Below are positions 26,331 to 35,234 of a stretch of DNA of 64,000 nt, piece by piece. Within the stretch, counting starts at the first letter, position 1; every line of letters begins with the position of its first letter. A model generated the notes under the pieces. The model did no database searches. It saw only the letters and a list, made by a program, of their open reading frames with translations, and was not told the origin of the DNA. Source of the DNA: Massilia sp. YIM B02769. GTDB taxonomy: Bacteria > Pseudomonadota > Gammaproteobacteria > Burkholderiales > Burkholderiaceae_D. The position numbers and the translations under genes are program-made. The stretch lies in contig NZ_JASNRC010000007.1 in assembly GCF_030411995.1 (NCBI RefSeq), forward strand, positions 251,599 to 315,598, read 5' to 3'.

Positions 26331-28304
26331 GTGACGCACCCGGGCGACAATCTGCCGGCCGCGCAGTCGGCGCAGGCCGGCGGGCACGATGTGTTCCTGC
26401 AGGGCCTCGACCAGTTCAACCGGCAGCACCGGGCCGGGCACTGGGCGGGAAGCTTCGCCGATTTCCTGGGCGTCATCCTGCCGCAGGCGGCGCAGCGCCT
26501 GGCGCGCAGCTCGCACCAGTACATCTGGGACATGATGCGCGCCACCTGCCTCGACGATGCCGAGGGCAAGCCGCGCTGCAGCCTGTTCGCCGACGACCTG
26601 TTCGGCATCGACGAGGCGCTCGAGCGGGTGGTCGATTATTTCAAGGCGGCCGCGGCCGGCTCCGAGGTCGGGCGGCGCCTGCTGTTGCTGCTCGGTCCGC
26701 CATCGGGCGGCAAGTCGACCCTGGTCATCCTGCTCAAGCGCGGCCTCGAGGAATACAGCCGCACCGACGAGGGCGCGCTGTACGCGATCGGCGGCTGCCC
26801 GGTGCGCGAGTCGCCGCTGCACCTGGTGCCGCACAGCATGCGCGCCGCCTGCCGCAACACCTACGGCATCGACATCGCCGGCGAGCTGTGTCCGCACTGC
26901 CGCGCGCGCCTGGAAGACGGCTTCGACGGCGACTTCCTGCGCATGCCGGTCGAGCGCGTTTTCATCTCCGAGGCCGGGCGCAGCGGCATCGGCACCTATG
27001 CGCCGCACGACCCCACCACCGCCGACCTGGCCGACCTGGTCGGTTCGGTCGATTTGTCGAAGGTGGCGCAGTACGGCGACGAGGGCGACCCGCGCGCCTG
27101 GTCCTGGTCCGGCGCGGTGTACGCGGCCAGCCGCGGCGTGCTGGAAATGATCGAGATCCTGAAGGTCAAGCGCGAATTCCTCTACCTGCTGCTCACGCTC
27201 ACCCAGGAAAAGAACGTCAAGGTGGCGCGCTTTCCGCTGATCTACCTCGACGAAACCATCCTGGCCCACACCAATCTCGCGGAGTTCCGCAAGTTCCTGC
27301 AGGAGAGCGAGAACGAGGCCCTGCTCGACCGCATGGTGATCGTCCAGGTGCCCTACACCCTGAACTACCGCGACGAAGCGCGCATCTACCGCAAGCTGAT
27401 CTCCTCGGCGGCGCCGGCCTTCCGCGACGTCCACCTCGATCCGCACGTGCTGCATGCGGCCGCGGTGTTCGCGATCCTGTCGCGCATCCAGGACGGCGAC
27501 GACAAGGAGGTCGAACTGGTCAAGAAGGTGCGTATCCATGCTGACGAGGAAGTCGATGGCGTGAACCGGGCCGACATCCGCCGGGTCAAAGAGAAGGACA
27601 AGGCGCCCGACGAAGGCTTGTCCGGGGTCTCGCCGCGCTTCGTGATCAATGCGTTGTCGAACGCCATCATCGGCTCGAACCAGAAAAGCCTGTCCACCAT
27701 GGACGTGCTGCTGGCCCTGAAGGACGCCATCGAGAACGACGCCCGCATCGAGGCGCGCAAGAAACGCAAGTGGGTCGACTACCTGGTACTGACGCGCAAG
27801 GATTTCTATAACCGCTGGGTGAAGCAGGACGTGCACAAGGCGCTGTTCGTTTCCTTCGAGGGCGAAGCGCTGGAGCTGCTCGAGAAATACCTCGACGAGG
27901 TGGAAGCCATGCTCGACAACCGCACCATCAAGGACCCGATCACGAACGAGGAACGGCGCCCGGACGAACGCTTCCTGCGCGCGGTCGAGGAAAAGATCCA
28001 TATCTCGGAGTCGGGCAAGCAGTCGTTCCGGCAGGAAGTGGTGCGCAAGGCCATGGGCGCCTACAAGCGCGGCGCCAGGTTCGGCCTCGACAGCCACATC
28101 CAGCTCAACGACGCGGTCCAGCAATACCTGTTCGAGCAGCGCCGCGACGTGCTGCGCCTGGTCAGTTCGAGCAAGCGGCCCGACGACGAGGTGCGCACCA
28201 AGATCTCAGCCGTGGAAAAGCGTCTGGTCGACGAGTACGGCTACGACGCCCACAGCGCGCGCGAAGCCCTGAACTATGTCACCACGCTGCTGGCCCAGGA
28301 ATGA
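26331..28304 (+). CDS. prkA: PrkA-family serine protein kinase/AAA+ protein (YeaG)
   Basis: A 657-residue cytoplasmic protein. The GTG start at 26331 directly follows GGAGGAAAC. An AAA-type P-loop, GPPSGGKST, lies near residue 125. The N-terminal PrkA domain is followed by the C-terminal kinase-homology part (DNRTIKDPITNEERRPDERF). PrkA/YeaG proteins act with a DUF444 and a SpoVR-like partner in stationary-phase, nitrogen-starvation and stress responses of proteobacteria. The same three genes follow each other here (prkA, 51 bp gap, DUF444, 4-bp overlap, spoVR). Reported activities include serine kinase and, in Bacillus, an ATP-dependent protease-like function, so the biochemistry is unsettled. 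Confidence 0.92.
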   Translation: MTHPGDNLPAAQSAQAGGHDVFLQGLDQFNRQHRAGHWAGSFADFLGVILPQAAQRLARSSHQYIWDMMRATCLDDAEGKPRCSLFADDLFGIDEALERVVDYFKAAAAGSEVGRRLLLLLGPPSGGKSTLVILLKRGLEEYSRTDEGALYAIGGCPVRESPLHLVPHSMRAACRNTYGIDIAGELCPHCRARLEDGFDGDFLRMPVERVFISEAGRSGIGTYAPHDPTTADLADLVGSVDLSKVAQYGDEGDPRAWSWSGAVYAASRGVLEMIEILKVKREFLYLLLTLTQEKNVKVARFPLIYLDETILAHTNLAEFRKFLQESENEALLDRMVIVQVPYTLNYRDEARIYRKLISSAAPAFRDVHLDPHVLHAAAVFAILSRIQDGDDKEVELVKKVRIHADEEVDGVNRADIRRVKEKDKAPDEGLSGVSPRFVINALSNAIIGSNQKSLSTMDVLLALKDAIENDARIEARKKRKWVDYLVLTRKDFYNRWVKQDVHKALFVSFEGEALELLEKYLDEVEAMLDNRTIKDPITNEERRPDERFLRAVEEKIHISESGKQSFRQEVVRKAMGAYKRGARFGLDSHIQLNDAVQQYLFEQRRDVLRLVSSSKRPDDEVRTKISAVEKRLVDEYGYDAHSAREALNYVTTLLAQE

Positions 28305-28355
28305 CCGGCGCCCACGAACCGGCCGCCATCCACGCACAGGCACAGGACTTACGCC

Positions 28356-29513
28356 ATGGCGCTCACCATCAGCACCGAATGGTACGAGCTGTTCTCGCGC
28401 GGCGCGCGCGACTGGCTGCGCCACAACGACAAGGTGCGCGAGGCGGTGCGCCAGCACCTGCCCGACCTGATCGCCGGGCCCGACCTGATCACCGGCCCCG
28501 GGCAGCGCAGCGTGCAGGTGCCGGTGCGCCTGCTGGAACATGCGCGCTTCCGCCTGGCCGAAGGCCGTGTCGAAACCGGCGCCGGCCAGGGCCAGGGCCA
28601 GCCCGGCGATATCCTGCGCCATGCCGGGGACGACGATGACGACGAGGGCAAATACGGGGCCGGCGGCAACGAGGACGGCGAAGTCAAGCTGCTGCTGGAG
28701 TTCTCGATCGACGAGATCATGGACTGGCTGTGGGAAGATCTGCGCCTGCCCGACCTGCAACCCGTGTCCAGCCACGCCATCCCGGATACCGAACTGGTGC
28801 GCGAGGGCTGGGACCGGCGCGGCGCGCGCTCGCGCCTCGACCGGCGCCGCACCCTGAAGGAAGCGATCAAGCGCCGCGCGGTGCAGGACGATCCCCTGCC
28901 CTTCACTGACGAGGACCTGCGCTTTCGCCAGCTGGTGAGCCGCCCGCGCCCGGCCAGCGCGGCCCTGATCTTTTTCGTGATCGACGTCTCGGCCAGCATG
29001 ACCCCGCTCGAACGCAAGCTGGCCAAGTCCTTCTTTTTCTTTGCCTTGCAGGGACTGCGGCGCCGCTATGCAAAGGTGGCGGCGCGCTTCATCGCGCATA
29101 CTACCCAGGCCTGGGAATTTGCCGAGGGCGATTTTTTCCAGGTGAGCGGCATCGGCGGCACGATCGCTTCGAGCGGCTTCCGGCTGGCGCTCGACATCAT
29201 CCGGCGCGAGCGCCTGGCCGGGCAAACCAACCTGTACCTGTTCTACGCCTCCGACGGCGAAAATTTTACCGAAGACCGCGGCGCCACCCACCACAGCCTG
29301 AAGGAGCTGGCGGGTATGCTCAACTACATTGGATTCGTCGAAACCCTGCCGAGCGTCACCCGCTCGCTCGATACCGAGATGCGGCGCCTGTTCACGGACC
29401 TGGAAGTGCGCGGCCTGCCGGTCGGGGCCAGCGTGCTGTCGCATCCCGACGATGTCTGGCGCGCCCTGCGCCGCTTCTTCGGCGAACAGCCCGACACGAA
29501 GGTGCCCGCATGA
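28356..29513 (+). CDS. yeaH: YeaH/YhbH family protein (DUF444) with a VWA-like metal site
   Basis: A 385-residue protein, second gene of the prkA operon. The N-terminal part (about 70-115) has an acidic, Gly-rich linker (GDDDDDEGKYGAGGNEDG). The C-terminal half is a von Willebrand factor A-like domain with the MIDAS motif DVSASM near residue 210 (DxSxS) and a later YASDGENFTED. Such proteins are thought to be adaptors for AAA+ partners, here probably PrkA. Its stop codon overlaps the spoVR start (ATGA), pointing to translational coupling. The length matches E. coli YeaH (about 430) with a shorter N-terminus. Confidence 0.9.
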   Translation: MALTISTEWYELFSRGARDWLRHNDKVREAVRQHLPDLIAGPDLITGPGQRSVQVPVRLLEHARFRLAEGRVETGAGQGQGQPGDILRHAGDDDDDEGKYGAGGNEDGEVKLLLEFSIDEIMDWLWEDLRLPDLQPVSSHAIPDTELVREGWDRRGARSRLDRRRTLKEAIKRRAVQDDPLPFTDEDLRFRQLVSRPRPASAALIFFVIDVSASMTPLERKLAKSFFFFALQGLRRRYAKVAARFIAHTTQAWEFAEGDFFQVSGIGGTIASSGFRLALDIIRRERLAGQTNLYLFYASDGENFTEDRGATHHSLKELAGMLNYIGFVETLPSVTRSLDTEMRRLFTDLEVRGLPVGASVLSHPDDVWRALRRFFGEQPDTKVPA

Positions 29514-31009
29514 GCAAGGACAGGGAGATGCATGCGCACAGGAGGCAGCACATGAGCCAGCACACGGACGACCACATGAGTCAGCACACGGGCGAGCACA
29601 TGAGCCAGCACAGCGGCGCGCACCCGGGCGACCGCGACGCCCGCCTGGCCGAGTACGCTGCCCGCCTGGAGACGCTGGCGCTGGAGCACGGCCTCGACTT
29701 CGATCCGGTGCATTTCGACATGGTGCCGAACAGCTTCATGCTCGAGATCGCCGTCTACGGCTTGCCGGTGCGGATGCGCCACTGGTCCTTCGGCGTGCGC
29801 TACATCCACCAGCTGGTGCGCCAGCACATGGGGCATTCGCGCATCTTCGAGGTGATGTTCCCGGGCGATCCTTGCCGCGCCTTCATGCTCGAGCACAATT
29901 CGCTGGCCGAAAACACCCTGGTCACCGCCCACGTGCTGGGCCACGCGGATTTCGCCAAGAACAATGTCCTGTTCCGCCGCTTCATGAACATGGCCGGCAG
30001 CCACATCCTCGAACAGAGCGCGGCGCGCGCCCACCGCCTTGAAGCGGCGCTGGCCGAGCATGGCCAGGAAAAGGTCGAAGCCGTGCTCGACGCGGCCCTG
30101 GCCCTGGAAGCCCACATCGACATCGACCAGCCGCTGCACCGGCCGCGCTATCCGGACCACGCCGCGCCCGGCGGCGCGCCGGCCGCCGACGTGTTTCGCG
30201 ACCGCTATGCTCGGCTGCCCGGCGAAACCGATCCGCCCGGAACCGACACCCGGCGCCAGCGCGCGCCGATTCCCCCGCACCCCGAACGCGACCTGCTCTG
30301 GTTCATCGCCCATTACGCGCCGGAGCTCGAGGAATGGGAGCGCGACATTTTCCTGGCCGTGCGCGAGGAAGCCTATTATTTCCATCCCATCCACGCCTGC
30401 CAGATCATGAACGAAGGCTGGGCCTCCTACTGGCACGCGCGCCTGCTGCGCGAGGCCGGCTTCCTGCCGAACGAACTCTACCTGGCAGCGCTGAAATCGC
30501 ATTCCGACGTGGTGCGTCCGTATGCCGGCGGCCAGCAGCTGGCGCTCACGCTGAATCCCTACCACCTGGGATTCGCGATGTGGGAACACATCGTCGAGCG
30601 CGACGGCCTGGAAGCGGCACGCCGCATCATGCGCGAGGAAGACGACTTCGGCTTCATCCGCAACTACCTCGACCCGGAACTGGCCGATCGGCTCGACCTG
30701 TTCGTCCATGAAACGCGCAAGGATGGCGAGACGCGGATCGCCAACCGCGACATCCATGCGATCCGCGAAGCGATCCTGGCGCCGAAATACAACTACGGGG
30801 CGCCGTCGGTGGCCGTCACGGCGTTGAAGGCGGACGGCAGCCTGGAGCTGCGCCACGACTACCAGCACGACGGCCGCGGCCTCGACCTCCAGCAGGCCGA
30901 GCGCGTGATGGAGTGCGTCGACCGGATCTGGCGCCGCCCGGTGGCGCTGAACACGGTCGACTTCCGCGGCGTCGTGCGCACCCTTCCGGCCAGGAAAATC
31001 GGCTTTTGA
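29510..31009 (+). CDS. SpoVR/YcgB family stress protein
   Basis: A 499-residue protein if started at ATG 29510, which overlaps the yeaH stop and has GAAGG upstream. ATG 29552, behind a stronger AGGAGG, would give 485 residues. The first 40 residues are a His/Met/Gln-rich repeat absent from typical SpoVR. The conserved core follows: HFDMVPNSFMLEIAVYGLP, GHADFAKNN near residue 145, HPERDLLWFIAHYAPELEEW near 260 and MNEGWASYWHARLLREAGFL near 302, with the family-typical HxxxE-like residues. SpoVR relatives in non-spore-formers (YcgB) work with PrkA and YeaH in stress adaptation. Third and last gene of the operon. Confidence 0.92.
   Translation: MSKDREMHAHRRQHMSQHTDDHMSQHTGEHMSQHSGAHPGDRDARLAEYAARLETLALEHGLDFDPVHFDMVPNSFMLEIAVYGLPVRMRHWSFGVRYIHQLVRQHMGHSRIFEVMFPGDPCRAFMLEHNSLAENTLVTAHVLGHADFAKNNVLFRRFMNMAGSHILEQSAARAHRLEAALAEHGQEKVEAVLDAALALEAHIDIDQPLHRPRYPDHAAPGGAPAADVFRDRYARLPGETDPPGTDTRRQRAPIPPHPERDLLWFIAHYAPELEEWERDIFLAVREEAYYFHPIHACQIMNEGWASYWHARLLREAGFLPNELYLAALKSHSDVVRPYAGGQQLALTLNPYHLGFAMWEHIVERDGLEAARRIMREEDDFGFIRNYLDPELADRLDLFVHETRKDGETRIANRDIHAIREAILAPKYNYGAPSVAVTALKADGSLELRHDYQHDGRGLDLQQAERVMECVDRIWRRPVALNTVDFRGVVRTLPARKIGF
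29549..29620 (+). repeat. 24-nt tandem repeat at the 5' end of the SpoVR-like gene
   Basis: Three consecutive 24-nt units (29549-29572, 29573-29596, 29597-29620) encode HMSQHTDD, HMSQHTGE and HMSQHSGA. Each unit has an in-frame ATG, so several starts are possible. The His/Met content could bind metal, but nothing proves this. Confidence 0.85.
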
Positions 31010-31165
31010 GCAGGGTCCGGCATGCGGCGTGGCGGCAGTCTGTCTGCCATGCCCATGTCCATGCCACGGGCCTGCGCTTCCTTGGCCCATGCTGCGGCCC
31101 CGGCCCATGCGCCGCTCAGGCCCGCGTTTCCGCTGACGATTATCCCGGCGCCGGGCCGACCAGCC

Positions 31166-32848
31166 TTACCCGAAGCGCGCCGCCTCGCCCGGCTGGTAAC
31201 GCCCCGGCGCGAGTATCCCCCGCGGATCGAGCGCGCCTTTCAGCGCCGCCACGGTGCGCCAATAGGTGTCGCCCGCCGGGTCCAGCGCCGCCATCGCGTG
31301 GTTGCCCACGCGGTAAGGGATGTAGCCGGCTTCGAACAGGCGGGCGAACACGGCGTCGTGGCAAGCACGCGCCCGTGCGGTTTCCTCCGGGTCGTCGCGG
31401 TCGTAGGCCACGGTCAGCACGCCGCCCAGGGAGCGTTCGTTGATCATGCTGAAGGTGGCGAACAGGTCGAAGCCGAAACGCGCGAACTCGGCCTCGGCCA
31501 GCGCGTGGACCGCCAGCAGGTCTTCTCCGCGCAGCGGCAGCACCGGCGACACCCAGAGCAGGCCACAGCCGTCGCGCGCGGGATCGGCGCCCTGCGGGAA
31601 GCCGGCCGGCAAGCCGCCGCGCCGGCGCCAGTAGGCGCCGGCGAGGAAGCGGCCGTTCGGCACCCCGCGGTTCACCTCGAACAGCGAGGCGCCGAGGGCG
31701 ACCTGGGCGCGCAGGCGGCGTCCCGCCTCGCTGTCGCCGAGCAGGCGCCCGGCCAGGGCGCCCAGGCGCAGGCTGCGTTCGGTGACGAAGCGCGCACGCC
31801 CGCGCGTACCGCGCAGTGCGCGCTTGACGGCCTTGCGCGCCAGCGCCACCTGGGCCGTGCTGCCGTAGAGGGCGCCGGACACCGTCCAGGCGCCCAGGCC
31901 CTCGCATAGCCGGGCGCGCAGTGCCGGCGGCAGGCGCGCGCCGGACGGCGCAGGACCGTCCGTAGCCGCGGCACGCGCCAGCTCGGCATGCGGAAACACC
32001 CGCCCGCCCGACAGTACCCGCAGGTCGTTGCCGATGTGCAGGATGCTGCGCAAGGTGCCGTCCAGGCGCAGGGGCCGCAAGGCGTCGACCACGGCGGCGA
32101 TGTCGCCATGCGCCGGCACGCTGCACAGGAAATGGTTCACGCATTCCGCCCGTGGCATCAGCCAGATGCCGAGGCGGGTCACGATGCCCATGTTCGACTG
32201 CGTGAACAGGCCGTCGAGGAAGGGACCGACGCCATACGGGAACAGGTGGGCCGCGCGTGCCTGGCGGTAGTGGCCGAAGCCGGTCTCCAGGATCTCGCCG
32301 CTGGCCAGCACCACCTGCATGCCGGCCACGTGCTGCAGGCGGTTGCCGTAGGGCGAATGCCCGAATCCACGCTCCATGATGTTGCCGATGTAGCTGGTGT
32401 CCGGCCCGGCGCCGGTGCAATCGGCCCACAGGGGATAGCCCTGCTCTTCCAGGAAGCTGGACAATTGATGCTGGGTCACGCCCGGTTCGATGACGGCATA
32501 GGCCAGCTCGGCGTCGACCTGGACGATGCGGTTCATGCGCGACAGGTCGAGGATCAACTGCCCGGCGCCGACCGCGCAGGCGTCGCCATAGCCCCAATTT
32601 TTCCCGGTGCTGAGCGGATACACGGCGATGCCGTGGGTGGCGGCGATGCGTACCAGTTGCGCCACCTGGGCGGCGTCGGCCGGCCGCGCCACCGCCAGCG
32701 GCCGCACCGGGCGCGCCGACGTGCTGCGGGCGTAGCGCGCCAGCGTGGCTTCGTCCGTCAGCAAATGGGGCGCGCCGACCGCCGCCGTCATGTCGGCGAG
32801 GGCGGCGCGGTGGTCGATGGCGCCGCGCAGTTCGTTCATGGCGGTCAT
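31166..32848 (-). CDS. FAD-linked oxidase of the vanillyl-alcohol oxidase/p-cresol methylhydroxylase type
   Basis: A 560-residue flavoenzyme starting at ATG 32848, which overlaps the stop of the upstream acyltransferase (ATGA). The PCMH-type FAD domain is clear: RPLAVARPADAAQVAQLV, then STGKNWGYGDA and GAGPDTSYIGNIMERGFGHS. The C-terminal domain ends in the family-typical LKGALDPRGILAPGRYQ. VAO-type enzymes oxidise phenolic or other alcohols and amines. Coupling to a FeeM-like N-acyltransferase suggests a small specialised-metabolite or lipid pathway, but no substrate can be read from the sequence. A central Arg/Ala/Gly-rich region (residues about 285-340) is more variable than in relatives. 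Confidence 0.83.
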   Translation of the reverse strand: MTAMNELRGAIDHRAALADMTAAVGAPHLLTDEATLARYARSTSARPVRPLAVARPADAAQVAQLVRIAATHGIAVYPLSTGKNWGYGDACAVGAGQLILDLSRMNRIVQVDAELAYAVIEPGVTQHQLSSFLEEQGYPLWADCTGAGPDTSYIGNIMERGFGHSPYGNRLQHVAGMQVVLASGEILETGFGHYRQARAAHLFPYGVGPFLDGLFTQSNMGIVTRLGIWLMPRAECVNHFLCSVPAHGDIAAVVDALRPLRLDGTLRSILHIGNDLRVLSGGRVFPHAELARAAATDGPAPSGARLPPALRARLCEGLGAWTVSGALYGSTAQVALARKAVKRALRGTRGRARFVTERSLRLGALAGRLLGDSEAGRRLRAQVALGASLFEVNRGVPNGRFLAGAYWRRRGGLPAGFPQGADPARDGCGLLWVSPVLPLRGEDLLAVHALAEAEFARFGFDLFATFSMINERSLGGVLTVAYDRDDPEETARARACHDAVFARLFEAGYIPYRVGNHAMAALDPAGDTYWRTVAALKGALDPRGILAPGRYQPGEAARFG

Positions 32849-33600
32849 GCTGCGTCCTCCCCCTGGCACAGCGCGGCCAGGCGCGCCGTGATCCCGGCTT
32901 CCTCGCGCAACGGGAAGAAATACGGGTAGAACGAGCGCTCGGCGCCGGCGGCGTCGAAGCTGCCGCCCCAGCGGCGGATCTGCTCGCCCATCACGTCCAG
33001 CGGCAGGCGCAACAGCACCGCCGGCGCCCCGACCCGGCTGCAGTCGCGCTCGCCGCCGAAGTCGGAGAAGCCGAGCATGCGCTGGTAGAACGCGACGTGG
33101 CGCGGATTGACTTCGATCACGTAGTCGCTGAAGCGGCGCAAGCGGTGCGCGTACAGGTAGGAGATGTGGATCAGGGCGGCGAAGACGCGCTTCGACATGC
33201 CCTTGTCGATCGCCAGGCGCGAGGGCTCGCACAGGCGCCGTCCTGCCAGGCGCAGCGGCGCCAGGCAGTCGGCGAAGTTCTCGTCGGCCGGCAGGCGGCC
33301 GTGCAGGTCCAGGGCAAGGCTCATGGTGCCGACCAGCTCGCCGTCGGTCTCGGCATAGAAGGTGACGCGGCCGCCATCCTGGCGCGCCGCCGGGTCGAGC
33401 GCATAGCCGCGCCATGCGTACATGCGGCGCAGCAGCACGCCGGCGGCGTCATGCCGGCCGGCGCTGCTCGCCAGGCGGACGTTGAAGACCTGGGAGCGGA
33501 CCTGCTGCGCCGGCTGCGGCCTGGCGCCGGGCGGGCACGGCGCGCCGGAGGCCGGTGGCGGCGACTCGAATGTTGCGATGGGCATTTCATCTACCAGCAT
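32845..33600 (-). CDS. FeeM-like/exosortase-associated N-acyltransferase
   Basis: A 251-residue GNAT-fold protein; ATG 33600 follows CAGGAG. After a Pro/Ala-rich N-terminus (to about residue 35) the pattern LLRRMYAWRGYALDPAAR, VTFYAETDGELVGTMSLALD, CEPSRLAIDKGM and YVIEVNPRHVAFYQRMLGF fits the N-acyl amino acid synthase FeeM group, which includes PEP-CTERM/exosortase-associated acyltransferases. Such enzymes transfer an acyl chain from acyl carrier protein to an amino acid or amine. It is translationally coupled to an FAD oxidase and diverges from a glycosyltransferase of the exosortase-A type, so it may belong to the same cell-surface or lipid module. Confidence 0.72.
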   Translation of the reverse strand: MLVDEMPIATFESPPPASGAPCPPGARPQPAQQVRSQVFNVRLASSAGRHDAAGVLLRRMYAWRGYALDPAARQDGGRVTFYAETDGELVGTMSLALDLHGRLPADENFADCLAPLRLAGRRLCEPSRLAIDKGMSKRVFAALIHISYLYAHRLRRFSDYVIEVNPRHVAFYQRMLGFSDFGGERDCSRVGAPAVLLRLPLDVMGEQIRRWGGSFDAAGAERSFYPYFFPLREEAGITARLAALCQGEDAA

Positions 33601-33986
33601 GCTGTTCTCCTGAGTGGCGTCCCGCCGTTATTGGCGAAAACGGGATAGCTGCCAGTCAGACAAGGTCAGCCGTAGCGCAGTTCCCCGCCTTTGCCGCCAA
33701 ACTTTGCCATCTGAACATAGATCAAGCTCCAGAGAAATTTGCCACAAGCATGGTGCAGATTCCGGGATGCGTTGTGTGCCCGGATGACAGCACGAGCCCG
33801 TCTCTTGAGCGGTATCAACTGCAAAAAGGGTTGCGCAATGCATCGCTTGCCCAGCCATATAATCGACGGACGGCAAGCGCCAGGGCCGCGCCACCAGGCT
33901 TTCACGGGAGATTCCGACATGCTGCTCGTCCACCGCCGTGGTTCGACCCGGCCGATTTCGCCGTTTGCGGCGCACCCGGTGTGCGC
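33601..33986. promoter_or_regulatory. Divergent intergenic region between acyltransferase and glycosyltransferase genes
   Basis: About 390 bp, clearly less GC-rich than its neighbours. A TATAAT hexamer lies at 33858-33863 on the plus strand, without a good -35 at 17 bp. TTGAGCGGTATCAA near 33805-33820 has short inverted halves (TTGA/TCAA). The 3' part may encode a short leader peptide (33919-33990). Nothing else was identified. Confidence 0.4.
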
Positions 33987-33990
33987 ATGA
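33919..33990 (+). CDS. Possible 23-residue leader peptide overlapping the glycosyltransferase start
   Basis: A short frame with GGGAG eight bases before ATG 33919. It begins MLLVHRRGSTRP and ends in TGA at 33988-33990, overlapping the ATG (33987) of the next gene as ATGA. The glycosyltransferase itself has no good Shine-Dalgarno, so translational coupling through this mini-ORF would explain its expression. The peptide has no recognisable family; it may be only a coupling device or chance. Confidence 0.35.
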   Translation: MLLVHRRGSTRPISPFAAHPVCA

Positions 33991-35228
33991 CCCCGTCCAC
34001 TCCGGTTCAACTTTCGGCGCGTGCCGGCGACCTGCTGGTGCTGGCGCCCTGCCTGCCGCGTCCGGATGGCGACGCGGCCAGCCTGCGCTGGTTCCACCTG
34101 CTGCGCTTCCTGGCGCGCCACTACCGCGTCCACCTGGGTTGCCGCGCCGATCCGCTGCGCGACGGCGCCCAGTTCAGCCGGGTTCGCGCGCTGTGCCACG
34201 AAACCTGTTTCGCTCCCCCCGCCGGCGTGCGCGCGCGCCTGAGGCCCGGCGCTGGCGGCGATGCGGTCTTGCTGGATTGGGCCATGCGGCTATGCGCGCG
34301 CCAGGCGGTACGCGCGGTGCTGGCCTGCGGCGCCGGCATGGGCGGGCACCTGGCGGCGCTGCCGCGGGGGCTGGTGCGTGTCGTCGACTTCGTCGAACTC
34401 GAGTCCGACCGGAGCCGCCGCCACGGCGCCGTGCGTCCCTGGCCGGGAGCGGCGCTGTGGCGGCGCCAGGCGCGCCGCCTGCTGGCGGCCGAACGCGCCG
34501 CCGGCGCCGCCTGCGACCACGCGCTGTTCGCGGGCGCCGCCGACGTCGCGCGCTTTCGCCTGTTTGCACCGGAATCGGCGCACAAGGCCCGGCTCCTGCC
34601 CAGCGGCATCGACCCCGAGCATTATTCTCCGCATATCGTGCAGCGTTCGCCCTTCCAGCCTGGCGAGCGTGCGCTGGTCATGGCCGGTCCCCTGGACGGC
34701 CCGGCCGGGGCCGACGCCGCGCACTGGCTGGCGCACGAGGTCTTCGCGCCGCTGCGCGCGGCCGATCCGTCGCTGGCCCTGTACCTGGTCGGCCCTCCCC
34801 TGGCGGCGGGCGCGGACCGGCGCCTCAGGGCGCTGGCGCGCCAGCCCGGCGTAACGCTCGGCGGCAAGGCGGCCGACGCGCGGCCCTACCTGGCGCACGC
34901 GGCCCTGGTACTGGCGCCGCCCGGCGCCGGGCACGCGGCCTCGATGGCGGTGCTGGCCGCGATGGCGATGCAAAAAACCGTACTGGGCCTGCCGCACGCG
35001 CTGGCCGGCCTGGCTTGCCTGGCCCTGCCCGAAGCCTGGGCGGCGGCCGATGCGCCGGCCTTCCGTGCGCGGATCGGCGCCCTGCTTTCCGGAGCGGAAG
35101 GCAGCGCGGCCACGGTCGGGCGCGCGGCGCGTGCGCGCGTGCTGCGCGAGCACGACTGGAACCTGCGCTTGGCCGGCCTGCCGGCCCTGTTCCAGGCGGC
35201 GCCGCAGCCGCTGGCCAGTGCCGGCTGA
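33987..35228 (+). CDS. Exosortase-A-type sugar transferase 1 homologue (TIGR03087-like), catalytic Glu missing
   Basis: A 413-residue GT4-like glycosyltransferase (GT-B fold), resembling sugar transferases of the exosortase-A/EPS system. Family features: LLVLAPCLPRPDGDAASLRWFHLL at the N-terminus, ARLLPSGIDPEHYSP near residue 200 and the C-terminal nucleotide-sugar domain. In the family the donor-binding loop reads like LEAMAM; here it is LAAMAMQKTVLGLP, with Ala324 in place of Glu. The whole C-terminal domain is unusually Ala/Gly/Arg-rich. The reading frame is intact and codon bias is strong, so it is expressed protein rather than a broken gene. It starts a plus-strand pair with the next glycosyltransferase, six bases apart. 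Confidence 0.78.
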   Translation: MTPSTPVQLSARAGDLLVLAPCLPRPDGDAASLRWFHLLRFLARHYRVHLGCRADPLRDGAQFSRVRALCHETCFAPPAGVRARLRPGAGGDAVLLDWAMRLCARQAVRAVLACGAGMGGHLAALPRGLVRVVDFVELESDRSRRHGAVRPWPGAALWRRQARRLLAAERAAGAACDHALFAGAADVARFRLFAPESAHKARLLPSGIDPEHYSPHIVQRSPFQPGERALVMAGPLDGPAGADAAHWLAHEVFAPLRAADPSLALYLVGPPLAAGADRRLRALARQPGVTLGGKAADARPYLAHAALVLAPPGAGHAASMAVLAAMAMQKTVLGLPHALAGLACLALPEAWAAADAPAFRARIGALLSGAEGSAATVGRAARARVLREHDWNLRLAGLPALFQAAPQPLASAG

Positions 35229-35234
35229 GCTGCC

